64,000 bases of DNA from Streptomyces sp. GESEQ-35 (lineage in GTDB: Bacteria; Actinomycetota; Actinomycetes; Streptomycetales; Streptomycetaceae), in assembly GCF_017948485.1 (NCBI RefSeq), contig NZ_JAFFSX010000002.1, positions 372,001 through 436,000 of the forward strand, read 5' to 3'. Below, one piece after another: positions 37,933-45,731 of this stretch. How positions within the stretch are numbered: position 1 is the first letter of the stretch; every line of letters begins with the position of its first letter. Below the pieces are notes generated by a model. It searched no databases. It saw only the letters and a program-made list of their open reading frames with translations, and had not been told where the DNA came from. A program made the position numbers and the translations under genes.

Positions 37933-38976
37933 CTAGCCGAACTGCTGCTCCAGGTCCTTGAGCTTGCGCTCCAGGGAGTCCAGGCGTGGCAGGGCCATGG
38001 TGTCGTCCTCCGCGGTGAGGTCGACGGTGATCGGGTCAGAGCTCTGGCGGACGGGCTGAAGGGAGGGCCGTGAGCGTACGGGCAGCGGCTCCGGGGTGGA
38101 TATGGCAGGCTCCGCGGTGACTCGGTCGGTGCCGCGCTCCATGGCCGGCACTTCCATCGGCCGTCCGTGGCCGCGTCCGACGAAGCCGCGGTGGCCCCGG
38201 CTGATCGCCTTGAGCTGGGCCCGCTCGACCCGCTCCTGCTCGCGCCGGCGCAGTCGGGCCGTCTCCTTCTGCCGCTTGTCCTCGCGCACTTCGTCGACGG
38301 CCTCGTCCAGGCTGCGCACGCCCTCCAGGAGCATCAGCGACCAGGCCCTGTAGGTCTCGCGGGGCGCCCGCGCCCAGCGCACGATGCGGATCTGCGGCAG
38401 CGGACGCGGCACCAGACCCTGCTCGCGCAGCGCGGCCTTGCGGGTCTGCTTCAGTGCGCGGTCGAAGAGCACGGCCGCGGACAGCGACATGCCGGAGAAG
38501 AACTGCGGCGCGCCCTCGTGGCCGAGGCCCCTGGGCGCGTGCACCCAGTTGAACCAGGCCGCGGCGGCCGCGAACGTCCATACGAGTATCCGGGAGCCGA
38601 GTGCCGCGTCGCCGTGGCTGGCCTCGCGCACCGCGAGCACCGAGCAGAACATGGCCGCACCGTCCAGGCCGAACGGGACCAGGTACTCCCAGCCGCCGGA
38701 CAGGTTCAGGTTCTGCTGGCCGAAGCCGACCAGGCCGTGGAAGGAGAGGGCGGCGGCGACCGCCGCACAGCAGAACAGCAGGACGTAGGAGGCGGTGCCG
38801 TATATGGCCTCCTTGCGCCTGCGGCGCTCCTCGGTCCGCTCCCACGAATCGTCCGCGCCGGCATCCTTCCCCGAGGAGCGCTTGCCGCGCGCGAGCACCG
38901 CCACCGCTGCCAGCATGCCCAGGAGCAGTACGGCGCCAGGAAGCAGCCAGTTCAGCGATATGTCGGTCAATCTCAT
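37933..38976 (-). CDS. DUF2637 (SpdB-like) membrane protein
   Basis: 347-aa integral membrane protein. An N-terminal anchor (WLLPGAVLLLGMLAAVAVLA) and a DUF2637 core of four segments (ASYVLLFCCAAVAAALSFHG, YLVPFGLDGAAMFCSVLAVR, ILVWTFAAAAAWFNWVHAP) are followed by a long basic cytoplasmic tail with a coiled-coil-like EVREDKRQKETARLRRREQE and a C-terminal LERKLKDLEQQFG. DUF2637 proteins include SpdB spread proteins of conjugative plasmids, but chromosomal copies are common in Streptomyces. The role is unknown; no plasmid genes are nearby. Confidence 0.85.
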   Translation of the reverse strand: MRLTDISLNWLLPGAVLLLGMLAAVAVLARGKRSSGKDAGADDSWERTEERRRRKEAIYGTASYVLLFCCAAVAAALSFHGLVGFGQQNLNLSGGWEYLVPFGLDGAAMFCSVLAVREASHGDAALGSRILVWTFAAAAAWFNWVHAPRGLGHEGAPQFFSGMSLSAAVLFDRALKQTRKAALREQGLVPRPLPQIRIVRWARAPRETYRAWSLMLLEGVRSLDEAVDEVREDKRQKETARLRRREQERVERAQLKAISRGHRGFVGRGHGRPMEVPAMERGTDRVTAEPAISTPEPLPVRSRPSLQPVRQSSDPITVDLTAEDDTMALPRLDSLERKLKDLEQQFG

Positions 38977-39278
38977 CTGGGGTCCCTTGCATTGGGATAG
39001 GGCGTAACGCCCGCCATGGTGGCCCAATTCCACCGCCCCTCAGGGGGTTTCGGGGCAAGAGGCCGCCAAGTAAGCGCAAGGGGATGCCCAGGGCGGCGTT
39101 CTGCTCGAACTGCCGCTTGAGGGGCGGGAGTTGAGTTCGAACAACACTACCCGTACGGATGGTTCTACGGAAAGTTCCTGCGGCAAGTGAGGAAGTTGTG
39201 AAGTGCCTGTAACCGGAGGGGTGCCCTGATCGCAGTTGATCTTACGGGGCGGACGGTGGTGCTTCTGTCCGAGGGGCC
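38977..39278. other. 302-bp region without a gene
   Basis: It separates the DUF2637 gene start from the FhuF-like gene stop, both on the minus strand. A CCCCTCAGGGG hairpin near 39036-39050 may end transcription of the upstream gene or shape the leader of the DUF2637 transcript. Open frames in it lack protein character. Confidence 0.5.
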
Positions 39279-40127
39279 TCAACTGGCCGCGGTAGCCACG
39301 AGCTTGACGATCCGGTCCGCGTCGCAGGTGCGCGGGCAGGTGGCGCAGGTGTCCTCGGGGCGCAGCGTGTAGAACATGCAGCAGCTCGCCCGGTCCCGGG
39401 TGGGCAGCGACTCGCCGTCCGGCCCGGTCAGTTCACGGAAGGCGGCGGAGCCGACGTACGGCCTGGTCGCGCCCGGCAGTAGCAGCTCCAGCTCCCGCAT
39501 CGCCCGCTCCTGCTCGCCGAGCAGATGGGCGACGTACCAGAGCCCTTCGACGACCTCGTCGGTCGCCATGCCCCACAGTGCGCGCCCGCGCCGCCGCATG
39601 CGCGGTCCGAACCCGGAGAGCACCGGCTGAAGGTGCTCGGCGACGGCCTCCCGCACCTCGTCGCGCAGCGCCTCCTCGTCGGCGACCACGCGGGCGCCGG
39701 GCAGGGCGGCGGCGGGGTCGCCGGGCAGACAGGCGAAGCTGTGGGGGCGCACGGCCATGCGGCCGACGGGCAGTTCCGGGACCGTCCGGTCGTACGAGAC
39801 TCCGGTCACGGGGAAGCGGGGTACGCGGCGGTCCAGGAACCACGGCACGGTGATCAGCAGACAGGCCGGCCAGGCGTACCGGTGCAGGGCGAAACTGGCG
39901 ACGACGTCCGGTCGTGCTCGCTGTCCGTAGTCGCGCACTACCTGTGCGTCGTCCCATTCGAGGAAGGCGTCGAGCCCGGCCCCGCCCTCCGCGAGCGAGT
40001 CGGCGGCGACCCAGCCGCCCTCCCGGGGGAGCTGCTCCCCGGCGCCCAGTTCCGTGATCGCCAGCGCCGGGAAGGCCGTGGTCAGACGCGTGTAGGCGTC
40101 CGAGAGGGCCGAGCCGGGCACGGGCAT
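39279..40127 (-). CDS. FhuF-like (2Fe-2S) ferric-siderophore reductase
   Basis: 282-aa cytoplasmic protein. Near the C-terminus it carries the FhuF cysteine pattern RASCCMFYTLRPEDTCATCP, followed by RTC, which binds an unusual 2Fe-2S cluster used to reduce iron in siderophores. The upstream fold contains WPACLLITVPWFLDRRVPRF. The ATG at 40127 is 40 bp from a perfect palindromic iron box at 40167-40183, so expression should rise in iron limitation. The neighbouring genes are not siderophore genes. Confidence 0.88.
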   Translation of the reverse strand: MPVPGSALSDAYTRLTTAFPALAITELGAGEQLPREGGWVAADSLAEGGAGLDAFLEWDDAQVVRDYGQRARPDVVASFALHRYAWPACLLITVPWFLDRRVPRFPVTGVSYDRTVPELPVGRMAVRPHSFACLPGDPAAALPGARVVADEEALRDEVREAVAEHLQPVLSGFGPRMRRRGRALWGMATDEVVEGLWYVAHLLGEQERAMRELELLLPGATRPYVGSAAFRELTGPDGESLPTRDRASCCMFYTLRPEDTCATCPRTCDADRIVKLVATAAS

Positions 40128-40166
40128 GCAGGACCGCCGATCTGGGTGTCTTGCCGGGGTTGCCTA

Positions 40167-40183
40167 AAGGTAAGCCTTACCTT
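40167..40183. promoter_or_regulatory. DmdR1/IdeR-type iron box
   Basis: AAGGTAAG-C-CTTACCTT is a perfect 17-bp palindrome, within a larger TAAAGGTAAGCCTTACCTTA. It closely follows the TTAGGTTAGGCTAACCTAA-type consensus of actinobacterial IdeR/DmdR boxes and lies 40 bp upstream of the FhuF-like start. Confidence 0.88.
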
Positions 40184-40295
40184 ACCCAATATCGTTGGGA
40201 TTTGAACCGGCCGCTTCTGGCCCTAAGGTGCTTGACGGACGAGTAACAACCCGCCGTAATGACCCCAAGTACCGACAAGCCCGGAGGAGGACCCC

Positions 40296-41105
40296 GTGAA
40301 CCAGGGCATGCAGGGCTCCATGGAGACGGGGAATCCGCAGCGGGCACAGCTGTCGGCCGGCGGAATGCGGGTACCGCAGCAGCCGCGGGCGGCGGACGTG
40401 GACCGGCAGCGGGACGCGGCGGCCGGAGCCGTCCGGGGTGAGCACACCCACAGCGAGGCGCCGATCCCGCGTCCTCGCCCCGCCGTCCAGCGGTCCTCGG
40501 TGCGCGGGCAGATCCTCGACGCCCTGCGCACCGCGCTGGTCGCGGGCGAACTGACCCCGGGCGAGGTCTACTCGGCGCCCGCGCTGGGCGAACGCTTCGG
40601 GGTCTCGGCGACGCCCGTACGTGAGGCGATGCAGCAGCTGGCCCAGGAGGGCGCCGTCGAGGTCGTACCCAACCGTGGCTTCCGTGTCGTCGAGCGCGGC
40701 GCCCTCGAGCTGGCCGAGCTGGCCGAGGTCAGGTCCCTGATCGAGGTTCCGGTGATGCTGCGACTGGCGCGGTCGATGCCGGTCGAACGCTGGGCGGACC
40801 TGCGTCCCCTCGCCGAGGCGACCGTACGGGCGGCCTCCTCCGGCTGCCGGGCGACGTACGCGGAGTCGGACCGGGCCTTTCACCGCGGACTGCTGTCCCT
40901 GGCCGGCAACGACCAGTTGGTCCAGATCGCCGAAGACCTCCACCGCCGGTCCCAGTGGCCGCTGGTGGGCGGTCCCGTGGGCCGTGGCCGCGCCGAGCTG
41001 CTGGCGGACGCCGCGGAACACACGGCACTGCTGGACGCGCTGATCGCACGGGACCTCGAAGTCGTGCGGTCACTGGTGGGGGAGCACTTCGCCGGGGCCC
41101 GGTAA
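40296..41105 (+). CDS. GntR-family regulator (FadR/FCD type)
   Basis: 269-aa repressor-like protein. A ~65-residue flexible N-terminus rich in Gln, Arg and Ala comes first. The winged helix follows (SVRGQILDALRTALVAGELT, LGERFGVSATPVREAMQQLA), then an FCD domain with AESDRAFHRGLLSLAGN and EHTALLDALIARDLE; its Asp and His residues can bind metal and ligand. The GTG at 40296 is preceded by GGAGGAGG. Its 3' end meets the converging TPR-like gene. The target is unknown. Confidence 0.92.
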   Translation: MNQGMQGSMETGNPQRAQLSAGGMRVPQQPRAADVDRQRDAAAGAVRGEHTHSEAPIPRPRPAVQRSSVRGQILDALRTALVAGELTPGEVYSAPALGERFGVSATPVREAMQQLAQEGAVEVVPNRGFRVVERGALELAELAEVRSLIEVPVMLRLARSMPVERWADLRPLAEATVRAASSGCRATYAESDRAFHRGLLSLAGNDQLVQIAEDLHRRSQWPLVGGPVGRGRAELLADAAEHTALLDALIARDLEVVRSLVGEHFAGAR

Positions 41106-41110
41106 CCCGC

Positions 41111-41884
41111 TCAGGCCGTGGCCGCCGGTGGCGTCAACTCCCGTGCCAGCCACGTCGGTACGCCCCCCAGCAGCCGGAACAGCCGACGGGCCTCCTCCCG
41201 CAACCGGGACGCCTCGGGCTCGACCTCCGCGTCGGCCAGCGACGCCAGGGCCGGTGCCGTACCGACCAGGTACCCCAGCTCCTCCCGAATCCGCAGCGAT
41301 TCGCCGAAGCCGTGCCGCGCCTCGGCCAACTCCCCCTCCCGCAGGGCGAGTCCGGCGAGATGCCGCCAGGTGAAGGACAGCAGCAGCGCGTCGGCGTGCG
41401 CCGTGGCACCCGCGTGCGCGCGGCGGTAGGCGGCGCGGGCCGCCTGCGGGGAGCCGCTGAGGTTCTGGGCGACCAGACCGCGACGGAAGTCCAGCAGGGC
41501 CCGGTCAGGGGTGTCCGGCAGGATCAGTGCGGCCGCCCGCCCGAGAGCCGCACGTGCCTCGTCGGCCCGGTCACGCACGCCGAGCAGCGTGGCCGCATAG
41601 GCCAAGTACCCGCGTTCACAAGCGGCCGCGCCCCGTTCGTCGTCGCTGTGCGCCAGGGCCTCGGCGGCGCGCAGCGCATCCTCCGCCTCCGCCCACCCCT
41701 GCTCGGTGTAAAGACACCGCTCCACGAACAGCCCGGCCCGCTGCAACGCGGTCGCCGCGGTGACCGGCTGGAGCAGGGCCGCCGCATCCGCCCAGCAGGC
41801 GCGCGAGCGCAGCCGCCATACCGCGGTCTGGAGGGGATCGTCACCAGGGGTCGTTCCGAAACCAGACATGGCGGTATGCGCCAC
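41111..41884 (-). CDS. TPR-like helical repeat protein of unknown function
   Basis: 257-aa Ala- and Leu-rich protein with repeated helical pairs of about 34-40 residues (AGLFVERCLYTEQGWAEAED, ALGRAAALILPDTPDRALLD, HLAGLALREGELAEARHGFG), which looks like a tetratricopeptide array. No catalytic domain is seen. The GTG at 41884 has GGGGAGGG just upstream, and a long nested inverted repeat ends 18 bp before the start, so the 5' UTR is probably highly structured. Confidence 0.7.
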   Translation of the reverse strand: MAHTAMSGFGTTPGDDPLQTAVWRLRSRACWADAAALLQPVTAATALQRAGLFVERCLYTEQGWAEAEDALRAAEALAHSDDERGAAACERGYLAYAATLLGVRDRADEARAALGRAAALILPDTPDRALLDFRRGLVAQNLSGSPQAARAAYRRAHAGATAHADALLLSFTWRHLAGLALREGELAEARHGFGESLRIREELGYLVGTAPALASLADAEVEPEASRLREEARRLFRLLGGVPTWLARELTPPAATA

Positions 41885-41901
41885 ATTGCCCTCCCCAGGG
41901 T

Positions 41902-42078
41902 CCTGTCCTTCGGATCAGCTCGGGTGAGCGGGGCTTGGCACGCACATCTGCCGCGTTGTCGTCGGTCGCCGACGCTCCGCGTCGACTCCCTCCTCCGCCT
42001 TGCAGCTGCACGCACCAAGCCCCGCTCACCGGCGTCGCAAGGCACCGCCCTTGAAACCGACCTGATCCGAAGGACAGG
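41902..42078. repeat. 177-bp nested inverted-repeat element
   Basis: The outer 17-bp arms are perfect: CCTGTCCTTCGGATCAG (41902-41918) and its complement (42062-42078). A second perfect 16-bp pair lies inside: GGTGAGCGGGGCTTGG (41923-41938) and its complement (42015-42030). The centre holds further imperfect pairings. No ORF or transposase is inside and there is no obvious target duplication. It lies between the TPR-like gene start and the pucR stop and occupies most of that 312-bp gap. It could be a MITE-like element or a structured RNA. Confidence 0.85.
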
Positions 42079-42196
42079 CCCAGCACGCCATTGAGCTGTT
42101 GAGTGGTGGCCGCATCTCAGCACGAATCCCGGGGCCGGGCCAAGGGGGTGGGTGAAGGATTTCACAAAGTCGGGGGACTCTGCGGAGCTTGAGGTT

Positions 42197-43870
42197 TCAG
42201 CTCATCCGCAACGCCAGGAAGAAATCCAGCTTGTCCTCCAGCCGCGAAAGGTCACGGCTCGTCAACTGCTCGATCCTGCCGACGCGGTACCGCAGTGTGT
42301 TGACGTGCAGGTGAAGGCGGCCGGCGCAGCGCGTCCACGAGCCGTCGCAGTCGAGGAACGCCTCCAGGGTCGGGATCAACTCGGCCCGGTGCCGGCGGTC
42401 GTAGTCGCGCAACGGGTCCAGCAGACGCGCCGTGAAGGCACGCCGTACGTCGTCCGGGACGAAAGGGAGCAGCAGCACGTGCGAGGCCAGCTCCTGGTGG
42501 CCCGCGGCGCACACCCGGCCGGACCGCGCCGCCGCCACCCGCCGTGCGTGCCGGGCCTCCTCCAGCGCCCCGCGCAGTCCCTCCGCCGAGTGCACGGCCG
42601 CGCTGACGCCGAGAGTGACCCGCCCGTCCTCGTCCAGACCGGCGGCCAGCGGGTCCCGTACGGACTCCAGGAGCGCGTCGGCCTGGATCCCCGTCTCGGA
42701 CCCGTCGTGCTCGGTCGACACCGCCGGGAGGGGTACGAGGGCGATCGCCTCGTCGCCGGTGTGGGCGACGGCGATGCGGTCGGAGGGCTCCGGTCCCGTC
42801 GACAGCGGGTCGACGAGGATCTCCTCCAGCAGCGACTGGGCGACCGGCCCGCCCTCGATGTCCCCGCCGTCCCAGTCCACCCGGGCCACGACGACCTGCC
42901 AGTGCGGAGCCGCGCCGAGCCCGGGCAGCAGCACGGGCGCGGCCACCCGCAGCCGGGCCGCGATCTCGGCGGGCGCGGCACCGGTCTGCACCAGCTCCAG
43001 CACCTCCTGCGCGAGCCGTCTGCGCACGGTACGGGCGGCGTCCCGCCGGTCCCGCTCGACCGCGATCAGCTGGGTGACGCCCTGGAGCAGGTCGAGCCGC
43101 TCCTCCGGCCAGTCCCCGGCATCCGCCGCGACGGCCAGTAGCCAGTCCGACAGCACCGTCTCGCGCACGTCCCGGGAGCCCTGCGGGGAGCGGCTGCTGC
43201 TGCGGATCGGGAAGAGCGCGTACGGCGTGGCGCCCAGCGTCACCCGGTGCGGTCCCCGTCGGCCGGTGCGGGCGGCCGTCAGATGCTCGGCCGCGAGCTT
43301 CGCGCACACGTCGGCGGGCAGTCCCGGCCCTCCCACCTTCGGGCCCGCGATGAGCCGTCCGGCCGGCGACAGCACCCAGGCGCTCAGGTCGAGGTCGGAG
43401 CCGAGGAGGTCCAGGACCACGTCCGGGCCGCCGCCCGCCGGTCCTGAGGTCATCATCCGCCGGTGCCGGTCGACCACCGCCGCGAGGTCCCCGGCGCGCT
43501 CGCCCGAGACCTGCCGTACGACATGCTCGGTGATCGTCGCGAACGCCACCGACTCGTGCACCGCGAACAGCGGCAGCCGGTGCTTGACGCAGGCGACCAC
43601 CAGATCGTCCGGGATGTCCCCGAGCTCGGCCTCGCCGGCGGCGAGAGCGGCCACGCCGGCCGCCACCAGGATCCGTACGAAAGGCTCGGAGTCCGCGGCG
43701 TCCCGGCGCCAGGCCAGGCCCGTGAGCACCAGTTCCCCGCCCGAGAGATAGCGGCTGGGGTCCCTGAGGTCGGTGGTCATCACACCGCGGACGGTGCGGT
43801 CCAGCTCGCCCTCGCCGCCGAGCAGCCTGAGGCCCAGCGCGTCGGTGTCCAGCAGTGCGCGCAGCCGCAT
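42197..43870 (-). CDS. PucR-family transcriptional regulator
   Basis: 557-aa regulator. The N-terminal PucR domain (TTDLRDPSRYLSGGELVLTG) senses purine-catabolism signals in known relatives. A GGDEF-like central region and a C-terminal PucR-type HTH (CAGRLHLHVNTLRYRVGRIE) complete the normal architecture. The ATG at 43870 is the only sensible start. It is divergent from the xanthine dehydrogenase operon across 378 bp, matching the purine-utilisation role. Confidence 0.93.
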   Translation of the reverse strand: MRLRALLDTDALGLRLLGGEGELDRTVRGVMTTDLRDPSRYLSGGELVLTGLAWRRDAADSEPFVRILVAAGVAALAAGEAELGDIPDDLVVACVKHRLPLFAVHESVAFATITEHVVRQVSGERAGDLAAVVDRHRRMMTSGPAGGGPDVVLDLLGSDLDLSAWVLSPAGRLIAGPKVGGPGLPADVCAKLAAEHLTAARTGRRGPHRVTLGATPYALFPIRSSSRSPQGSRDVRETVLSDWLLAVAADAGDWPEERLDLLQGVTQLIAVERDRRDAARTVRRRLAQEVLELVQTGAAPAEIAARLRVAAPVLLPGLGAAPHWQVVVARVDWDGGDIEGGPVAQSLLEEILVDPLSTGPEPSDRIAVAHTGDEAIALVPLPAVSTEHDGSETGIQADALLESVRDPLAAGLDEDGRVTLGVSAAVHSAEGLRGALEEARHARRVAAARSGRVCAAGHQELASHVLLLPFVPDDVRRAFTARLLDPLRDYDRRHRAELIPTLEAFLDCDGSWTRCAGRLHLHVNTLRYRVGRIEQLTSRDLSRLEDKLDFFLALRMS

Positions 43871-44036
43871 TCTCGTCGCCGCCGTTCTTTGTCTCGAAAT
43901 CTACGATGAATCCTGAGGGGCCATTGTGGGCAGGGCCCGATCGGCGGGCTGATGAGCGCCGCTGTGCGCGGTGCTCGTCGGCTTCCGGAAGGTGTCCCAG
44001 GTCACAAGGGTTGTGCCTGATGTTTCCCCGGTAAAA

Positions 44037-44090
44037 CAAGGAGGTTACTGGTGACCTTCGTTCATACGAATCTACAAGATGACCTCCTTG
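44037..44090 (+). promoter_or_regulatory. Inverted repeat that could sequester a Shine-Dalgarno sequence
   Basis: CAAGGAGGT (44037-44045) and ACCTCCTTG (44082-44090) are perfect complements 36 bp apart. The left arm is a perfect Shine-Dalgarno sequence for the small ORF starting at 44051, and the right arm lies inside that ORF. Confidence 0.5.
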
Positions 44091-44119
44091 GCCAGCCAAC
44101 TCCTTCATGGTTTCCGTGA
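44051..44119 (+). CDS. Possible 22-aa leader peptide of the xanthine dehydrogenase operon
   Basis: GTG start 6 nt after a perfect AAGGAGG; the peptide begins MTFVHTNLQDDLLG and ends SWFP. It ends 130 bp before the first dehydrogenase gene. The site is the strongest Shine-Dalgarno match I noticed in the window, but the peptide has no known family. It may be a leader peptide linked to the surrounding hairpin, or chance. Confidence 0.4.
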   Translation: MTFVHTNLQDDLLGQPTPSWFP

Positions 44120-44248
44120 CTGACTCAGGGGACTCACGGCGCTGTGTACTGATTTCACGCCGCGTTAACAGCACATGAACGAGCCAGTCCCACCACACCC
44201 GATCTGGCTCGATCAGTACGACTCACGAGACGAGGAAGAGGGCCGGTC

Positions 44249-45139
44249 ATGGACTTCCTTCGCCCCGCCAGCTGGGAGGAGGCGCTCGCCGCGAAGGCCG
44301 AGCACCCCACCGCTGTGCCGATTGCGGGTGGCACCGATGTGATGGTCGAGATCAACTTCGACCACCGCCGGCCCGAGTACCTGCTCGACCTCAACCGCAT
44401 CGGCGACCTCTACGAGTGGGAGGTCGGCGCGGACACCGTACGGCTCGGTGCCTCCGTCCCGTACAGCAAGATCATGGAGCGGCTGCGTCCCGAGCTGCCG
44501 GGGCTGGCCCTCGCCTCGCACACGGTCGCCTCGCCGCAGATCCGCAACCGCGGCGGCGTCGGCGGCAACCTCGGCACCGCCTCCCCGGCCGGCGACGCCC
44601 ACCCCGCCCTCCTCGCGGCCGGCGCCGAGGTCGAGGTCGAGTCGGTGCGCGGCTCCCGTCTCATCCCGGTCGACGAGTTCTTCACCGGTGTGAAGCGCAA
44701 CGCGCTCGCCGCCGACGAGCTCATCAGGGCCGTACACATCAACAAGGCCGACGGCCCGCAGCAGTACTCCAAGGTCGGCACGCGCAACGCCATGGTGATC
44801 GCGGTGTGCGCCTTCGGTCTGGCGCTGCACCCGCAGTCCCGCACGGTCCGCACCGGCATCGGCTCGGCCGCCCCCACCCCCGTACGGGCGAAGGCCGCGG
44901 AGGAGTTCCTGAACGCGGCGCTCGAAGAGGGCGGCTTCTGGGACAACGGCAAGATCATCACGCCGTCCGTCGCCAAGCAGTTCGCGGACCTCTGCGCCGC
45001 CGCCTGCAACCCGATCGACGACGTCCGGGGCACCGCGAGCTACCGCCGGCACGCGGTCGGCGTCATGGCCCGCCGCACGCTGACCTGGGCCTGGGAGTCG
45101 TACCGCGGCACCGCCGCACACACGGAGGGAGTCGCCTGA
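44249..45139 (+). CDS. Xanthine dehydrogenase family, FAD-binding subunit
   Basis: 296-aa FAD-binding subunit (CoxM/XdhB type). FAD motifs are VPIAGGTDVMVEINFD near residue 30 and RNRGGVGGNLGTASPAGD near residue 100; a C-terminal CO_deh_flav_C domain follows. The ATG at 44249 has GAGGAAGAGG upstream. The 2Fe-2S subunit follows with a TGATG overlap and then the molybdenum subunit, giving the complete enzyme that oxidises hypoxanthine/xanthine. Confidence 0.95.
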   Translation: MDFLRPASWEEALAAKAEHPTAVPIAGGTDVMVEINFDHRRPEYLLDLNRIGDLYEWEVGADTVRLGASVPYSKIMERLRPELPGLALASHTVASPQIRNRGGVGGNLGTASPAGDAHPALLAAGAEVEVESVRGSRLIPVDEFFTGVKRNALAADELIRAVHINKADGPQQYSKVGTRNAMVIAVCAFGLALHPQSRTVRTGIGSAAPTPVRAKAAEEFLNAALEEGGFWDNGKIITPSVAKQFADLCAAACNPIDDVRGTASYRRHAVGVMARRTLTWAWESYRGTAAHTEGVA

Positions 45140-45726
45140 TGCGTGTCAATTTCACGGTCAACGGCCGTTCGCAGGAAGCCGACGACGTGTGGGAGGGCGA
45201 GTCCCTGCTGTACGTGCTGCGTGAGCGGCTCGGTCTGCCGGGTTCGAAGAACGCCTGTGAGCAGGGCGAGTGCGGGTCGTGCACCGTCCGGCTGGACGGC
45301 GTACCGGTGTGTTCGTGTCTGGTCGCGGCCGGTCAGGTGCAGGGCCGGGAGGTCGTCACGGTCGAGGGGCTCGCGGACTACGCGAAACAGCGGTCCTGCG
45401 GCGACTCCTGTGGGACCTCGCTCGACGAGGCCAAGGGATGGCAGGCCAAGGGCACCGACTCGCAGACCGGAGAGGGCACCGGCTCATCCCCGCGCGCAGC
45501 GCTCTCTCCGATCCAGCAGGCGTTCATCGACGCCGGCGCCGTCCAGTGCGGCTTCTGCACGCCGGGCCTGCTGGTCCAGGCCGACGAGATGCTGGAGAGC
45601 AACCCGAACCCGACCGACGCGGACATCCGCGAGGCGCTCTCGGGCAACCTGTGCCGCTGCACCGGCTACGAGAAGATCATGGACGCGGTCCGCCTGGCGG
45701 CCGCCCGGCAGGGAGAGGCGGTCTGA
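45139..45726 (+). CDS. Xanthine dehydrogenase family, 2Fe-2S subunit
   Basis: 195-aa electron-transfer subunit. The ferredoxin-like cluster is held by NACEQGECGSCTVRLDG...VCSC, and the alpha-helical second cluster by CGFCTPG and NLCRCTGY. Between them lies an extra segment of about 30 residues (RSCGDSCGTSLDEAKG onward, then low-complexity), making the protein longer than the usual ~160 residues and adding two cysteines. The ATG at 45139 overlaps the preceding stop. Confidence 0.94.
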   Translation: MRVNFTVNGRSQEADDVWEGESLLYVLRERLGLPGSKNACEQGECGSCTVRLDGVPVCSCLVAAGQVQGREVVTVEGLADYAKQRSCGDSCGTSLDEAKGWQAKGTDSQTGEGTGSSPRAALSPIQQAFIDAGAVQCGFCTPGLLVQADEMLESNPNPTDADIREALSGNLCRCTGYEKIMDAVRLAAARQGEAV

Positions 45727-45731
45727 GCACC

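Larger units (their letters stand above)
43871..44248. other. 378-bp divergent regulatory region of the purine locus
   Basis: This gap separates pucR and the xanthine dehydrogenase operon. It is less GC-rich than its neighbours and contains a 9-bp inverted repeat (44037-44045 and 44082-44090) with a possible small ORF (44051-44119). The promoters for both directions must lie here; I could not assign them with confidence. Confidence 0.6.

Noticed and set aside
38977..39278. Small antisense or peptide genes between the DUF2637 and FhuF-like genes
   Set aside because: Frames such as 39040-39282 (minus strand) lack a Shine-Dalgarno sequence and normal codon bias.
40185..40260. tRNA-like sequence with a T-loop-like GGTTCAAATCC on the minus strand
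   Set aside because: The T-stem would not pair, and no matching acceptor or anticodon arms are visible. The GGCC...GGCC part is better explained as a short hairpin.
37933..41105. Integrated conjugative plasmid suggested by DUF2637 (SpdB-like) plus a GntR regulator
   Set aside because: No integrase, replication or transfer genes and no attachment-site repeats are visible nearby; both families are common on Streptomyces chromosomes.
41902..42078. CRISPR array or insertion sequence at the nested inverted repeat
   Set aside because: There are inverted pairs, not regularly spaced direct repeats with spacers, and no transposase frame lies inside or beside it.
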